DNA from: Zoroaster sp. YZ-2022
Taxonomy: Eukaryota; Echinodermata; Asteroidea; Forcipulatida; Zoroasteridae
Assembly: GCA_029582265.1 (NCBI GenBank)
Contig: CM055822.1
Location: 46,353,916-46,417,915, forward strand
Length of the DNA stretch: 64,000 bases
Direction of reading: 5' to 3'
The notes beneath the pieces are model-generated. The model worked only from the letters and a program-made list of their open reading frames with translations. It was not told the DNA's origin and did not search any database. The translations under genes and the position numbers were made by a program. Shown one piece after another: positions 1 to 12,480 of the stretch; position 1 is the first letter of the stretch; each line of letters starts with the position of its first letter.

Positions 1-169
1 TCCCGCTAACTTTTTTTCAGAAACCCGGATGCTAAACATGTTTTTTTATTTATTTGGCCTTAGTGGTTGCAATTTTTTTTAAAAACCCTTAAAAAGTGGT
101 GGTCGGATACGACATTCTTTCCCTTGTATGCAGTATATGGTGCCCGGGCGCCGTTTCATACGTATGCCA

Positions 170-325
170 ATCAACTCGCCCCTTACAAGTTCGCCCGTTA
201 CAAACTCACCCCCTGACAAATTTGCCCTCTGACAAACTTGCCCCCTGTTGGTACAAACTCGATCCCTGACAAACTCGCCCCTCACAAAGACTAAGCCGTG
301 AGTTTGTAAGGGCGGAGTTTGCATG
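170..325. repeat. Minisatellite, ~16-bp unit
   Basis: About eight imperfect copies of a unit like ACAAACTCGCCCCCTG run from 170 to 300. Two copies in the opposite orientation follow at 300-325 (GTTTGTAAGGGCGGAGTTTG). Any reading frame through it is a product of the repeat; I see no gene here. Confidence 0.75.
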
Positions 326-861
326 AAAGCAGTTGACTGCATGACCCATTTTATACACCTCCTCTATTTACCTAAGTTTAATCACAGCTAAGCCTAGCTC
401 CATGTACTACGGTATCGTCGTACCTCATACACCGCTACATCGTCTCCTTGTGATCCTGTAACTTCTAATCTAAAAGTGCAATAAAATTCAGTTGTTTGAA
501 GACCATGTACCTATTTCTGTAAAATTATTGAACCGAATTTACTACCAAATTCTAATGAAAAAACTTACCTGACAGATACAATGAATTTATTTCCTATTTA
601 AAATAATGCCTTGCCAAAATCGTCGTTTTTCCGGTGCGTTAGTTCAAACAGTTCAAACTGCACCTTGTCAATGTTAGCCGTACACAGAGATGACGTCATG
701 ATTAACTGCTGCAATGAGCAGGTAGGATGATACTACCATGGAGGAAGGAAAACAGACTTCCTCCATGATACTACATGTACGTACACTGCTACATAGAGCT
801 ATGCTAAGCCAAGCTTTTACAACCAACTGGACGGTGACATGCAAATGAAATTAGATTAGTA

Positions 862-1241
862 TTAACCCTAATTTTTCCTGAAATCCTCCAAAATCCTCTT
901 TGCTAAAGTGAAGGATTTTGAAGGATTGAAACTGGATTACATGCTACATGCTCTTTTCTAAAGTGAAGGATTTTGGAGTATGAGGTTATTAGGCATACTT
1001 CCTTTCCATGGTACATGTTACATCCATGTTTGTTGTAGTGATTGCAAGGTCAGTGCTTGGGTCAGTGGACACTGTTTATTGCTCCATGCATGCAGGGAGG
1101 GTCCCTAGCTGGCCATGTACATGTATCACAGATTAGAAACATATGTGTGCATACATGTCATGTGCTTGCTTTACTACTGAAGGATTTTGGAGGATTCAGG
1201 TTATGTGTAAGCAAATGGGCCTCAGAGGGAGTTCGGGTTAA
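862..1241. mobile_element. TTAA-type MITE, TTAACCCTAA family
   Basis: Starts TTAACCCTAA followed by a run of CCTCCAAAATCCTC motifs and ends in GTTCGGGTTAA. The internal motif GTGAAGGATTTTGGA recurs near 905, 960, 1180 and 1250, so the interior has been duplicated. It belongs to the same family as the elements near 6,022, 7,896 and 14,108. It has no coding capacity; TTAA ends suggest mobilisation by a piggyBac-like transposase (inference). Confidence 0.55.
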
Positions 1242-1568
1242 AATTGTTTCAGTGAAGGATTCTCTTGTAAAATGCTGTTTTTATTGGAAAATTGTTTAAC
1301 GGTAGTTACTACAATACTATCACTAGCACTTGTTATTACTAACACTACAGTGAGTAACACATGAACGTTACCTTCTGACACAGTTACATGTAGCTTGCCT
1401 TTAGAAAGTAAAACAACAAATTATTTCACAAATTAACATTATTATTATACATGTATTAGGCCTGGTTATTCTCAGACATGTTTTTGGAAAGAATGTTGAA
1501 CCCAACCGCCACTTCTGCACCATATCTACAGTCTTAGAAGCATGTGTTTTTAGCAGACGACATAACAC

Positions 1569-1909
1569 TATGAATAACTTTACCCTGAAAATGCCATGAA
1601 AATCCGTTTAACTGTGAAATAAATAGCTTACGGCAATTTCACGACGACACAACACCGTGAAAATGCCATGAAATACTCTTGGGATTCCTTCGCCGTGAAA
1701 ATGCTGTGAAAACGCTGTATAAACGCCATGAACTTCTCATGGCTCATTAATTCTCAAGGGCACCATGAATTTGCAGTGAAATCACCGTGAACATTATTGC
1801 CAATATCTGAGAGGAACAGACATCGTGAAATTGCAGTGAAACTACGGTGAACTGTTATTTCAAGGCAAAACGGATTTTCAGGATATTTTCAGGGTGAAGT
1901 TGTTCATAC
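1569..1909. mobile_element. MITE with ~41-bp terminal inverted repeats
   Basis: The left end 1569-1609 (TATGAATAACTTTACCCTG and on) is the near-perfect inverse of 1867-1909. The interior is filled with a short interspersed motif, CCGTGAAAATGCCATGAAA, in variants on one strand. It is non-coding. Superfamily not assigned. Confidence 0.65.
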
Positions 1910-2711
1910 ATGTAGTGTAATGGCCAACATCTCGCTGGATGTGCATACATTCATTGCTCAAAATCTCACAAAATATCATTTCCAATCTTCACTTGACTAC
2001 ACTTTCCTCTCTTTAAGTATGTCCTCTATCATCTTTTAAAGGAAAATCTGTGATATTTGTAATATTTGGATAGAAAAGTGGCGGTTTGATTCTACATTCT
2101 TGCCCAAAATGAATTTCTTATTGAGACAGATGGCAGTTATGGGACCACCATAAACTCATTTCATGACATATTTACTATAACACCCAGGCTTGTGATTTCT
2201 AAGGATTTTTCCTGATTTCAGGATTTTTAACAAATTTCCCTTTGCCTCAAAAAGTTTCTTGAAAGAAGAGAAGTAGCCTGTATTGTGTCTAAACTTCTAT
2301 TTTTTTCTTTGTGGGGATGTGGAGAGTCTGTAAATCCTCCGAAATTAAACATCCAGGAGGTTCAGGGGCTTTGTCCTCTAGACCAAAGGGAGACCCAGGC
2401 GCACTACCCATTTTCAGGATTATTTTTTACTTTTTGTCAAGTAACACCCTGAACACCATGCTTCTCAAGATTATTTTGAGAAATGAGTTTGCTTAAACAG
2501 TGCTGTTAGTTAGCATTTGTTTTCCTTTCCTCTACATAAATAATGCTCCGATAAAAACAGAAAATTGTTGCAAATTGTCGGTAGAATAGGAAAAACACAC
2601 TTTCAACTCGATTCATGTAAACCATAGATTTGTGGTCACAGCTGTTTTTATGCACGTTTACATCATTAACCCTCATACTATATAGCTGAACTGGTAACTA
2701 GCTACAGTATG

Positions 2712-2956
2712 GTGGTCAAAATCAGCCAACTGACGGTTTGACTGTTGACCCAAATGTGCACAGGGGCACTTTTGACTGGTTTTTATTGTCATTTTGACCA
2801 CCCTGAACAATACCAGACAATGCTTTTACCAGTGAAAGACGGTTGACTCATTTTAACTGGTAAATGTACTTACTACAGGTAAGGTTTGGTAGTGTTCGAC
2901 AAGTGCACTAGATATACCTTGGCAAGTATATCAACATTTTGACTGATTTTGACCGT
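2712..2956. mobile_element. MITE, GGTCAAAATCAG family, copy 1
   Basis: Begins GGTCAAAATCAGCCAACTG and ends in CATTTTGACTGATTTTGACC, which is the inverse. A second copy lies at 8,801-9,053 with the same internal landmarks (TTGACTGTTGACCCAAATGTG; TAGTGTTCGAC). Non-coding. Confidence 0.7.
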
Positions 2957-2987
2957 ATTTTGAACAGTATGGTACAGTTTATGTATA

Positions 2988-4800
2988 TATGGCAGTAGGG
3001 CTGTGCGTTTTCGGATATTTTTGGAACCGGATACCCGAAATCAGGAAAGTTCGGATACCCGGATACCCGTTTTCATTCTTGTTGAAAACATGCCTCCTTT
3101 GGTGTACAAATACATGTAAACGTTAACAAAATTGACCTTTATAATACAGAGGATACCATATTTAATTCGATCTTTATTAAAGTATAACATCTTGGTGACA
3201 AAATATTGTATTAATTTACGGAAAGTTATTTCTGAAATAAAACCGTAAAAATTGATCACACGCTGCGCGGCGATGGCCGGTGCATCACGCAGCTACAGTG
3301 GCCTCGCACGTGACTGTGTCAGGAGTGAGTGAGTGACTACCATCATCAGAAGACAATAATCACTGGTGCGTGCGTGATCAGAGCGCATGCGCATAAGCAA
3401 GTTGACTTTAACGTTCGATGTCACCAAAACACGTGTTGAATAATGTCATTGGTCAAAGGCGATGTGGGCGAACTAACCCGTTGTGGAGAAAACATTCATG
3501 TGCTTGCGCTTTGCCCGCCGCCTGCCTTCTAAATAAGGATATCCCGTGCGCCATGTTGGTTTTGGATAAGGACATGATTTTTGCGTACTAAAAAATAATA
3601 TTTGATATTATTAAACTAACAAACTGCAAAAATTAACGAATCTAAAATCAGAACTTTGAATATTAATATGTTTCTATCACAATGAACTTTAGTTAAATGT
3701 CAATAAACCTGTCAATAAACATTGTTTCTTGAAAGAATGAATTTTTACCAATTTGGGCCCTTTTTCTCAAAATGGGACCAAACTGATCATTCCCTGTTGA
3801 GCGTGGCATCGTGTTGATCGGTCAGTCAAGAAATGAGTCTAAAATTTGGGATGCGCCTCATCAAAAAATAACTTAACAAAACGTATCAGTGTAAGTTTTG
3901 TCTACTTTTTAATTAGTATTCAGCCAATTTGTCCCCTCCATCAATGTTTGACGATCCATAATTCGCAGCTCATCATAAGCAACCGCATTTCGTCCCTCAT
4001 AAATGTCTTTTCAACTGATAGGAGATTAGGTGATTGTAAAAATATGCTGCCCAATTGAAAGGATCAAACCCGCAACCAATAATACCTTTCAAATCCGACT
4101 GATTATGGATCCTACTGTCGGTTTCAAAGACAATGACCGACTTAACACCTCCTTTTTTATGTCTTTCTTTTGAAACAAACTGTCACCTTGTCGGCAAATG
4201 TAATACACAAGAGAGCTCGGTATCGGTGGGTAAATAAATGTAAATGTTGGTGATATGCATGCTGAGGGATGGTCAGTGGCACATCAAAATAATTACACAA
4301 CAAAACCAATTTCAACGCTACTTTTTTATTACGACAACAATTAATGTGGACGTCCCCGATAATAAAATCCCCTCTATTAACACATCATGGTGCACACTCC
4401 AGTGCAGACATAAACCAGCAGTTATTGTTCCACTAATCCAATTACTGTGAACAATAGGCAAACATTCCATCCTGAGCAGCTAGTTTGATACTTGTTTGTA
4501 GCATGCCGCAGCCAGGCTATTTGAGTCTTAATGATAGGATACAATGTATCGGTTGGACAAAAGTGTATGGAAAATGTCCGTAAAACACTACAAAGGCGTT
4601 ATCTTGAATAAAATTGCTCCTAAAAGTGTAAACAGTACATTGTTCAATAGTCAAAAATTTCTGTTCACACCGCTGAAATGGTAAGTCCCAATTTTAAAAA
4701 GTTGTTTACGGGTACTCGGAACCGAAAAACGGAACCGGGTAATAACAGTTTCGGTCGGGTATCCGGATACCCGGATACCCGGCACAGCCCTATATGGCAG
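2988..4800. mobile_element. Non-autonomous hAT-type element with 8-bp TSD
   Basis: The element proper is 2,996-4,792. It starts TAGGGCTGTGC and ends GCACAGCCCTA, a perfect 11-bp terminal inverted repeat. The 8-bp direct repeat TATGGCAG abuts both ends (2,988-2,995 and 4,793-4,800), the target duplication size of hAT transposons. Both subterminal regions carry clustered GGATACCC motifs, which could be transposase-binding sites (inference). The 1.8 kb interior is AT-rich and has no transposase frame I recognise. Confidence 0.85.
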
Positions 4801-6021
4801 GCATTTCCATTATTAATATTAATAAAAAATATTAAAACTTAACACAGGTGTATCAATTTCAAAGGTTTATATAACGCATGAAACATGACTCGCGTGTAAT
4901 TTCATGGTTCATAAATCATAGAACCCATGAAACAAAAAGATTACACCATTTTTTATGTTTTCTTTCATTAATAATGAACAATTTACGACAGCATGCAGCA
5001 TTTCATAGCTTGTAAATCATGAAATCCATCCAATACAAGGTTTGACAGACAAGACTACGTGTATTTGTTTCATAAACCTGGTCCAATTACAAAACCCAGC
5101 TGCAACATGCAGACGATCAACATCCAGTGCCACAAGGTAAGAGCTGGAGGCCTTTTTTGTAAACAGTTACTGGATAAATGGTAGATGTTGATTGCCTTGG
5201 TAGTGATACACAGCTAATAGCATAATGCTCCGAAAGATTTGTCCATCAATCATATCTTTTCTACAAGAACATTATCCTTTTACAAACTACATGTACACGT
5301 GGTAGAGGACACATAAATGAGGTTACACAAGCTCATTTTAACTTGGTGGACCATGCTATATTTTAAACAAAATGTTAATTTGGCATGTTATTTTATGTAC
5401 AATTTATTGAATGGCAGAAATTTACACGTGTATAACATTTGCTTCATCAGTTCCATATCATTTGTGTAGTGCATGTATTATGGTGAAAATGTTTCTTATA
5501 AATACCGTATAAAGTTGCACATATCTGCCATTTTCAATATTTCCTTCAGCTGCAGCTGATTTCCGAAAGTGAATGTCGTGACCCAAGGTTTCTCTTGTGA
5601 TACTGTAGGTTATTGGTCAGGAAGTTGATTGATTTCTAAAAAATGCTACACACTTTAGCACTGGTTGGCATTACATGTATGTTCATGTGCAAAAACATCT
5701 ACAGTACATGTATTGAGCATGCTACATTATGTAGTACATGTATAACCAAATGCTTAAAAATTATAAACCGCTCCCTTGTGAGACACTCCTAGACTTGACC
5801 TTTCACAGCAGGGTCAAGGATACTTGCTAGTTCTGATCAATACTGTACTTGGTGATTTTAGAGGTCACCTGGTGAATATGGACATGTAATAATTATTTTG
5901 TTAAAGGTTTTTCAATTCATGTATGCATGATATATAAACATTTATTATAATGTTTATAACACAGGTTATTATTATGAAGTGTGACACAAGTTATCTACAC
6001 GTAAATATGGAAACCAAGCTT
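4801..6021. other. No gene seen
   Basis: AT-rich sequence with scattered ACATGTA palindromes and short open frames that look like chance. I recognise no gene, RNA or element here. Confidence 0.5.
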
Positions 6022-6385
6022 TTAACCCTAACCACCCCCATATCCTCCAAAATCCTCCAATGGCCACTTTTTGGGAAAACAAATCAGCACTGTTGGAAAC
6101 TGGTGCTTTCACCAGCTTCAAGTGGGGCAAAATTACTAGCTGGCAAGAAGTACATGTACAGGCCATAAGTGCTGAATATGAAAGTTCAACAAAAATGCAT
6201 GGTGCCTTTTGAAGATAAGGGCATGTTTCCAAGAGTGCACTGATGGATTTTGGAGGATTCAGGAAGGTTCCTAGCCAGAATACCTAGGGGGTTAGGGTTA
6301 AAGAAGGTTCCTAGCCAGAATCACTATAGGGGGTTAGGGTTCAGGAAGGTTCCTAGCCAGAATGCCTCCTAGGCTGTTCGGGTTT
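6022..6385. mobile_element. TTAACCCTAACC MITE with triplicated right end
   Basis: The intact element runs 6,022-6,301: TTAACCCTAACCACC followed by TCCTCCAAAATCCTCCA on the left, and TGGATTTTGGAGGATTCAGG ... GGGGGTTAGGGTTAA on the right. The right terminal segment, AGGAAGGTTCCTAGCCAGAA to GGTTAGGGTT, then occurs twice more in tandem up to about 6,385. Non-coding. Confidence 0.75.
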
Positions 6386-6811
6386 TAAAAAGTGTTTTAC
6401 ATCATTAGTAATGTTGGCAAAACTGCTTGGAACTGTGAATACTCTCTTTGAATCAAGATACACATTTAACAACCAACATGTGAAAGGTTCAGCATCCTGT
6501 GAAAGGTTAACAGCATTCTGTGAAAGTTTTCAGCTTATTGTACATTGTGTTGTTCACAAGGAAATAGCGAAAATGCAATAATATTTTTTGTATTCATTCT
6601 AACGAGGGACTCTTTATTAAATACACCATCATCATCTTTTACCAATTTGTTATTTGTGATTTCCCAGTTTTATCCTGTTGGTAACTAGTGTGACATCCAT
6701 GTAATTCATCCACGACCACTTCACACGTGCTGGCTCCAACGATCATCAAAACCCACTGGAAATGCATTCAAACCACCCTTTTCTTTACGGTTATGCAAGA
6801 CATTAGAAAGC

Positions 6812-7144
6812 TTGAGAGTATCGTGGCGAGCGGTCTAGCTTACCGGACTCAAGTTCTGGTGTTAGCAGCAGAATGTGGTTCGAACCCGTCGTGACACTTG
6901 TGTCCTTGAGCAAGACACTTAACCATGATTGCTTCTCTCCACCCAGGGGTTAAATGGGTTCCTGTGAGGGCAGAGTTGGTTGATTAGCCCTATATGCGCT
7001 GTAATGGCAGCAATTGAGCTGTATACTCCCCAGGGAGCTGAGATGGTTTCAGGAATGATTTATGAGCCTTATGAGCAGGGGTAATAATATAATGCGCCTT
7101 GAGCACCACTCAGTTGGTGGATACGTGCGCTATATAAGTCCACA

Positions 7145-7175
<31 letters not shown>

Positions 7176-7176
7176 T
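6812..7176 (+). mobile_element. tRNA-derived SINE
   Basis: The head has RNA polymerase III promoter boxes: an A-box-like TGGCGAGCGGTC near 6,824 and a B box GGTTCGAACCC near 6,871. The body has the TCCTTGAGCAAGACACTTAA motif common in marine invertebrate SINEs. The tail is GCGCTATATAAG then (ATT)n up to about 7,176. The length of about 360 bp fits a full SINE rather than a tRNA gene. Confidence 0.85.
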
Positions 7177-7895
7177 AACATACAGTACATGTAATACATG
7201 TATGTTGTAATGACTCAAAATCTTATTAACAAAGTAAATTTCTGCCTCAAGAATCGCTTTTGATTGTTAAAATCATGGAATTTAAGTTAAAGTACACACA
7301 ACGGTATGCCAGCTTTGGAACGGATTAGCAAAAGAATGCGCATCACGTACTACCAATGCGGTGTGTATTATGCCATCAATTTACCAACGGAAAAATTAGG
7401 TATAGAACATTAACTATTGTCCAAGTTGTAGTGCCAGTTGGTACATTGTACGTCACCTGTATTAATCGATGTATTAGAAATAAGTAGTCACGTGACCAGT
7501 GATCAATGTATTAGTTTCACGTGGGTGCTGCCATCTTAGATCAGATCTTGTCATGCGTATGAATAAACATCACATGGTTGTTACCAGAACTCTTAAAAAA
7601 CTAGACTCAAGTTTGCCGGATCGGACCCCAAGCCTGGGATTAATCAAGTAATCTTGCGGGCTTGTCTCACGAGGAATCCGGACCCGTGACATTTCGGCCA
7701 GGGCAGGCACCGTCTCCAGCTCACGCTTGGCGCTTACTGTGGAGTAACACCGTAAGCACTACAAAGTGTTACTGTATTATGATCACAACATTGTACTGTA
7801 AATTGAACTATATCACTATTGTATTGGAATCTATGAGAAGCTGAAATGTAACACAGACTTATTTCTACCAAAACAGTTTACCTTTTTAATGCGCA

Positions 7896-8211
7896 TTAAC
7901 CCTAACCCCCTAATGGTTTTTGCTACAGGAACCTTCCTGAATCCACCAAAATCCAACACCATGCATGAGCTACATGTACATGTATACAGTACTGGAGTCC
8001 ATCAAAATGCAGTACACAACCAGCTTTTGGAGTTTGATGGGTTTGGGGTGGTTAGGGTTCAAGATGAATCGCCTGTGCTTTTCACTGCTAGGAACCTTCC
8101 TGAATCCACCAAAATCCAACACCATGCATGAACTATACAGTACTGAGTCCATCAAAATGCAGTACACAACCAGCTTTTGGAGTTTGATGGGTTTGGGGTG
8201 GTTAGGGTTAA
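7896..8211. mobile_element. TTAACCCTAACC MITE with internal duplication
   Basis: Ends TTAACCCTAACCCCC and GGGTGGTTAGGGTTAA are inverted and sit at TTAA. The block from GGAACCTTCCTGAATCCACC to GTTTGGGGTGGTTAGGGTT is present twice (about 7,928-8,058 and 8,091-8,208), nearly identical. The open frames across it only reflect the duplication. Confidence 0.7.
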
Positions 8212-8800
8212 TAAGTGTGCAGAGGCTTTAAATGTTTTTGAGTATCATGATTCACATGGGGAATAACATTAACAGCTTGAAAGATTGGTATGATGTATAA
8301 TGAAGTTCACATTTCACATTTCTATCCCATGACTAGGTCACCTGATATGTGGAATACAAACTCAACACAACAATAGGTCTGTTGTAAAAGTGCTTATCCA
8401 GTTTTAATATCCCAGTAAAAAATCTAAAAAATAATAAATAAAGAAAAAATAAAATTAATTGATCACGATTTAAAAGAAAATTAATTATACACAATGTATT
8501 TGGTCACAGTTTTACATAAAACCTACTTATTTAATCAAGATTTTACATAAAACCTACTGTACTTAATAGTTTTACATAAAAGTTACTGTGTTACCATTAA
8601 AATTGTTCTGTCCGAGGTGTTATAACCCTTTACTTTCATTTGAGTAAAATTAGCTGAACTATTTCCCAGCTGAAAATTCCAATTCCATTAATTCCAGAAT
8701 GAATACAAAAGAATCAGAATGCAATTTCGGTATTTGATCATTAAACCCTCCTATTCTAGCTGCACTTTAAGTAGCAGAAGTACATGTACATGTAGCTATA

Positions 8801-9053
8801 GAGGTCAAAATCAGTCAACTGCCCGTTTGACTGTTGACCCAAATGTGCACATACATGTAGGGGCATTTTGACTGGTTTTACTGTCATTTTGACCACCCTC
8901 ATCAATACCAGATAATGCTTTTACCAGTCAAAAATGGTAAACTTACTATCGTAAGGTTTGATAGTGTTCGACTTTTAAGTGTACGCTTAGATATACATGT
9001 ACATGTACATGTACCGTAGCAAGTATATCAACATTTTGACTGATTTTGACCCT
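8801..9053. mobile_element. MITE, GGTCAAAATCAG family, copy 2
   Basis: Same family as 2,712-2,956, with inverted ends GAGGTCAAAATCAGTCAACT and CATTTTGACTGATTTTGACC. It differs by a (TACATG)n expansion near 8,992-9,012. Confidence 0.7.
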
Positions 9054-9822
9054 TGAAGTCACAGAAGGGTTATACATGTATGACACAATAAGCTGGATGC
9101 AGAGATGCATACATACATTTTAACAAGAAGTGTACAATGGATTTAAAGGTACAACATGTGCAATCTATAACAAAATGGTAGAATTTGATCTTAAAACCAA
9201 GTTTTGTGTAAAGCATATATATGATGGTATTCAACTCCCCTAGAAATGATTTTGTCTGAGAATCAGTAAATCTTTTAGAAAAGTTTAATTATTGCTAGTT
9301 CAAATTTAGGAAAGATTTCTCTTTCTTTTAATCCCACATGATGAATACAACTAATTCCAGCACCAGTTGGTTTGTACTACACATTTCTGAGATACATGTA
9401 GTAAACAAGTTTTTCCTAAGTTCTCCACTTGTAATATAGAATCATAATTAGAATTTTTATCAGTTTCAGATATTTTATAAATCTGTGCAAATTGTACACA
9501 AAATAATAGCACTTGAGACAGAAAAGATTTCAAGGCGTAAAATTTCAGTTGTTTGATTTCAAAAATCCCAACGATGTACTTTTTGCAAGGCTTTAAATGT
9601 GCATGTTTTCTTTTGTTAAATAAAAAATTTTGAGGACAAAATACTAAATTGAAAATCTTTGTCTTTTTGTTCGCAGAAGGACTTGAAAAGGTCGAATACA
9701 AGAAACAGGAATGTGCAGCAACAACACTTTGGAAAGAAGGAATGTGGAGGAGATTATTATCAGCGGACATCAATTTACCTTGATATTTGACCTTTTGAGA
9801 AGTAGAGGTCACGTGCTTCACA
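9054..9822. other. Upstream of the epimerase gene, no other gene recognised
   Basis: AT-rich. A 163-codon minus-strand frame at 9,351-9,842 overlaps the start of the epimerase gene antisense and resembles no family I know. I see no clear TATA or initiator site that would fix a promoter. Confidence 0.4.
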
Positions 9823-12480
9823 ATGGCAGACAGAACAAACACAATGAACGGCCTGGCCGTATCCGTGCCAAAATTACGTCACATCATGTGTAAAATATAT
9901 TTGTTGTGGTTCACAGCAGCGGTGTTAATAACTCATGTCACTCCTCAGTTTACATCTCATCCTATGTTGTTCTACGATCGGGAAAAGGTGCCGAGTTTAA
10001 TAAGAAATCTAGAACTACTCATACCGTAGTAACAAGTCTCCTTGAAAAGGCGGCCTGAACCATGGTTAATGATCAACATCATTATCTACCACCCACCAAC
10101 TATGACAAGTTTGGCAGTCGCTGGAATGAAGTATATGGGAACAACCTTGCTGCTCTAGCTATGTATTGTGTTCTTTACCCAGAGGATCACAAGGCCCGAG
10201 TTGGCATTTAAATTTATGGATAATATGGTACAGCTGCCAAAATGGCAGGTGATAAGTAGCCTTAGACGATGAGGTGCCTGTAGCCCATTCCTTAACTGGG
10301 TTCGCGACGGCATTTGACTTTCTGTACCCAGTGATGGAGGAAAGGCGGCGATCGTTGTGCTTGAAAAAGAATCACCGGCGTCACAAGGCAGAGTTTTATA
10401 AATTCTCCAAGACCCGCTCGTGGGAAGCCAGTATCTGCAGAATCACGTGGCCACCAATTACTTGGCGTTATTCCACAGAGTCTTGTTGTCTCCGTGCATG
10501 AACCAGAAGCCAAAGAGTGGATACAGCATGCGATGAAGAGCTTAGAAGACAATGTCCATCCTTAATCAAGTCATTGATGGCTCCTTGGATGAAGGGGTTG
10601 CTTATGGTAGCTACACATCCCGCTCTGTAACACAGTATGTACTTGGCTCTGCGCCACTGGTGTGGATCACCGTCAGGATTTATGGATGAAAAGAGCATTT
10701 CTGGTTTTACTATAACACTGTCCTGCCCAACTTCCAGCGCACTGTGGGTATTGCCGATAGCAACAACAATTGGTTCTATGGTCCAGAGAGCCAACTGGTC
10801 TTCCTAGATAACTTTGTGATGAGGAATGGAGTGCAGAATTGGCTAGCGAGGAGATACGACGGCATCGCGTCATGGAGCCAAAAGTGAAACTGGCACCCTC
10901 TGAATCGCATCGGTGGTGCACTCTCCACACGGAATTCCTGTGGTATGATCCTACAATCCTCGAAGGCACCGCCACAGAGCGGCAAGCCAGACCTTCACGT
11001 GTTCAGCGACTGGGGTGTGGTCACATACAGCAGAGTGGCGCCAAAACACCGCGACGACACTTTCCTTGCTTTCAAGTGTGGCAAGATGCATGGGCGGGCA
11101 GTGTTTGACATCGTCCAGAGAAATATGTATTCATCGTGGGTCAAACAGTGGAAGAGCTTCAATCCTGGCCATGAGCATCCCGACCAAAACATGTTTGTAT
11201 TTGCACCGAATGGCCAGCTGTTTATTTCCGATGGACTGTATGGGCCAAAGTACACTTATTTGAACAATGTACTCGATGTTTTCACCCTCTCCGACAAGTC
11301 ATTGTTTCCAGCCATGGGAAGGGCAGTTAAGGCGAGTGTGAGAAATGGTTAGGATGGCGCCATAAGGAAAGCGAAAAATACGGTGGGATTTGATAGCGGC
11401 AAGCTATAGTAACGGCATAGTACATGCTAGTGGTGAGGCCAGAGATAGCTATCACCCTGTGATGCGATTGACGATCTGTCTATCGTAGTCTTGTTCTTCT
11501 TAATCCCAACCTTCTGGTGGTACTGGATCACATCGAGACCCAGTCAACCTCTCGCTCACTCACGCTGCAGCGTTCTTCCACAATATCGAGGCAGTCTTCA
11601 AGCAAAGACAAGCTCTGGAGAATGTATGGCGCCAAAGCAGTCATCAAGAACAGTGATTACAGAATGTTCTGGGTCAGTCCAGAAGGTCACAGCCCCAGGG
11701 CTTTCCGTATCAAAGCAGTCACATCCTCAGTTTCAGAAGCGGAAACTAACTTTGTGAATGTGACCATCAAATTAAGGACACGATGGACCCGTATGGCATA
11801 CGTTTTGTTGGTCCAGCGGGAAAATGTACTCGACATGGGTTTCTTGGAATCCAAAAGAAAATGGCGTTTCTTTTAAAGTACAAACAGAAAGATGGAATAT
11901 CGCATCAACACGGTTACAAAGCACAGTGATCCAGTGGCACGTCTGCAATACCTTGGCTATCCAGAGGTAATGCGTGTCCGTGAGAAAGGAGAGTAACGAT
12001 CTCATGCAAGTTTGGCATCAACAGTACTTTGGATTCTACCAATGTGAAGAAAAACAAAAAGTCTGATAGTTTCTACAGCGATGAGTTTATTTCTTCTTGG
12101 CGGTCATGATCCGGGCTGGTTCTGCTGTAGCCAACAAAGCGCAATAGCGCCCAAAGATCACGAATCGGAGGAAACTCCATTCTGCTGTGGCGTGTCACCT
12201 GTGTGTAATATCCTGATGTCGCGCATGCAGCCATGGACTGTCAAAACACATCATGTTTGCCATATGTGGGTTCTACACAAGGTTGGAAGGAAGACATCCA
12301 AGAATCAAAACCCCCAAAGCCTTCCCTCTGGTGGCCCGATAACGTCCCTACCTGGGTCAGGTTCTGAAATACTTGGCTGGCTTTTCTACTATAATCGATT
12401 TCCTTCACCTACAAGTGCCATCTGAACTCATACAGCTACCGCAGACAAAAGGAGGTATCTATCAGTCCGTTTGTTGGCGC
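9823..12480 (+). CDS. Dermatan-sulfate epimerase-like protein (DSE/DSEL), frame-broken
   Basis: Family function: C5-epimerisation of D-glucuronate to L-iduronate in chondroitin/dermatan sulfate, in the ER/Golgi lumen. The start at 9,823 gives a hydrophobic signal segment ([13 protein letters not shown]), then the family motif HPMLFYDR. Further blocks follow in order: [20 protein letters not shown] (10,120), [17 protein letters not shown] (10,272), NHVATNYLA (10,440), [18 protein letters not shown] (10,580), [20 protein letters not shown] (10,735), DWGVVTYSR (11,010), [11 protein letters not shown] (11,158), [13 protein letters not shown] (11,240) and [12 protein letters not shown] (11,745). 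By position, the DSE catalytic His, Tyr and His fall at codons near 10,444, 10,603 and 11,170-11,178. The [12 protein letters not shown] block at 12,336 matches the start of the DSEL sulfotransferase domain (phosphosulfate loop), followed by [16 protein letters not shown]. The blocks fall in changing frames with several stops. No introns are evident, as expected for the large single coding exon of DSEL. It is either a decayed copy or a good gene with indel errors. Confidence 0.85.

Noticed and set aside
7440..7690. Possible solo LTR (AATAAA near 7,561, ends near GTGACA)
   Set aside because: No matching second LTR, primer-binding site or target duplication could be seen.
9351..9842. 163-codon minus-strand frame, the longest stop-free non-gap frame in the left half
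   Set aside because: AT-rich composition, overlaps the epimerase start antisense, no recognisable domain; likely chance.
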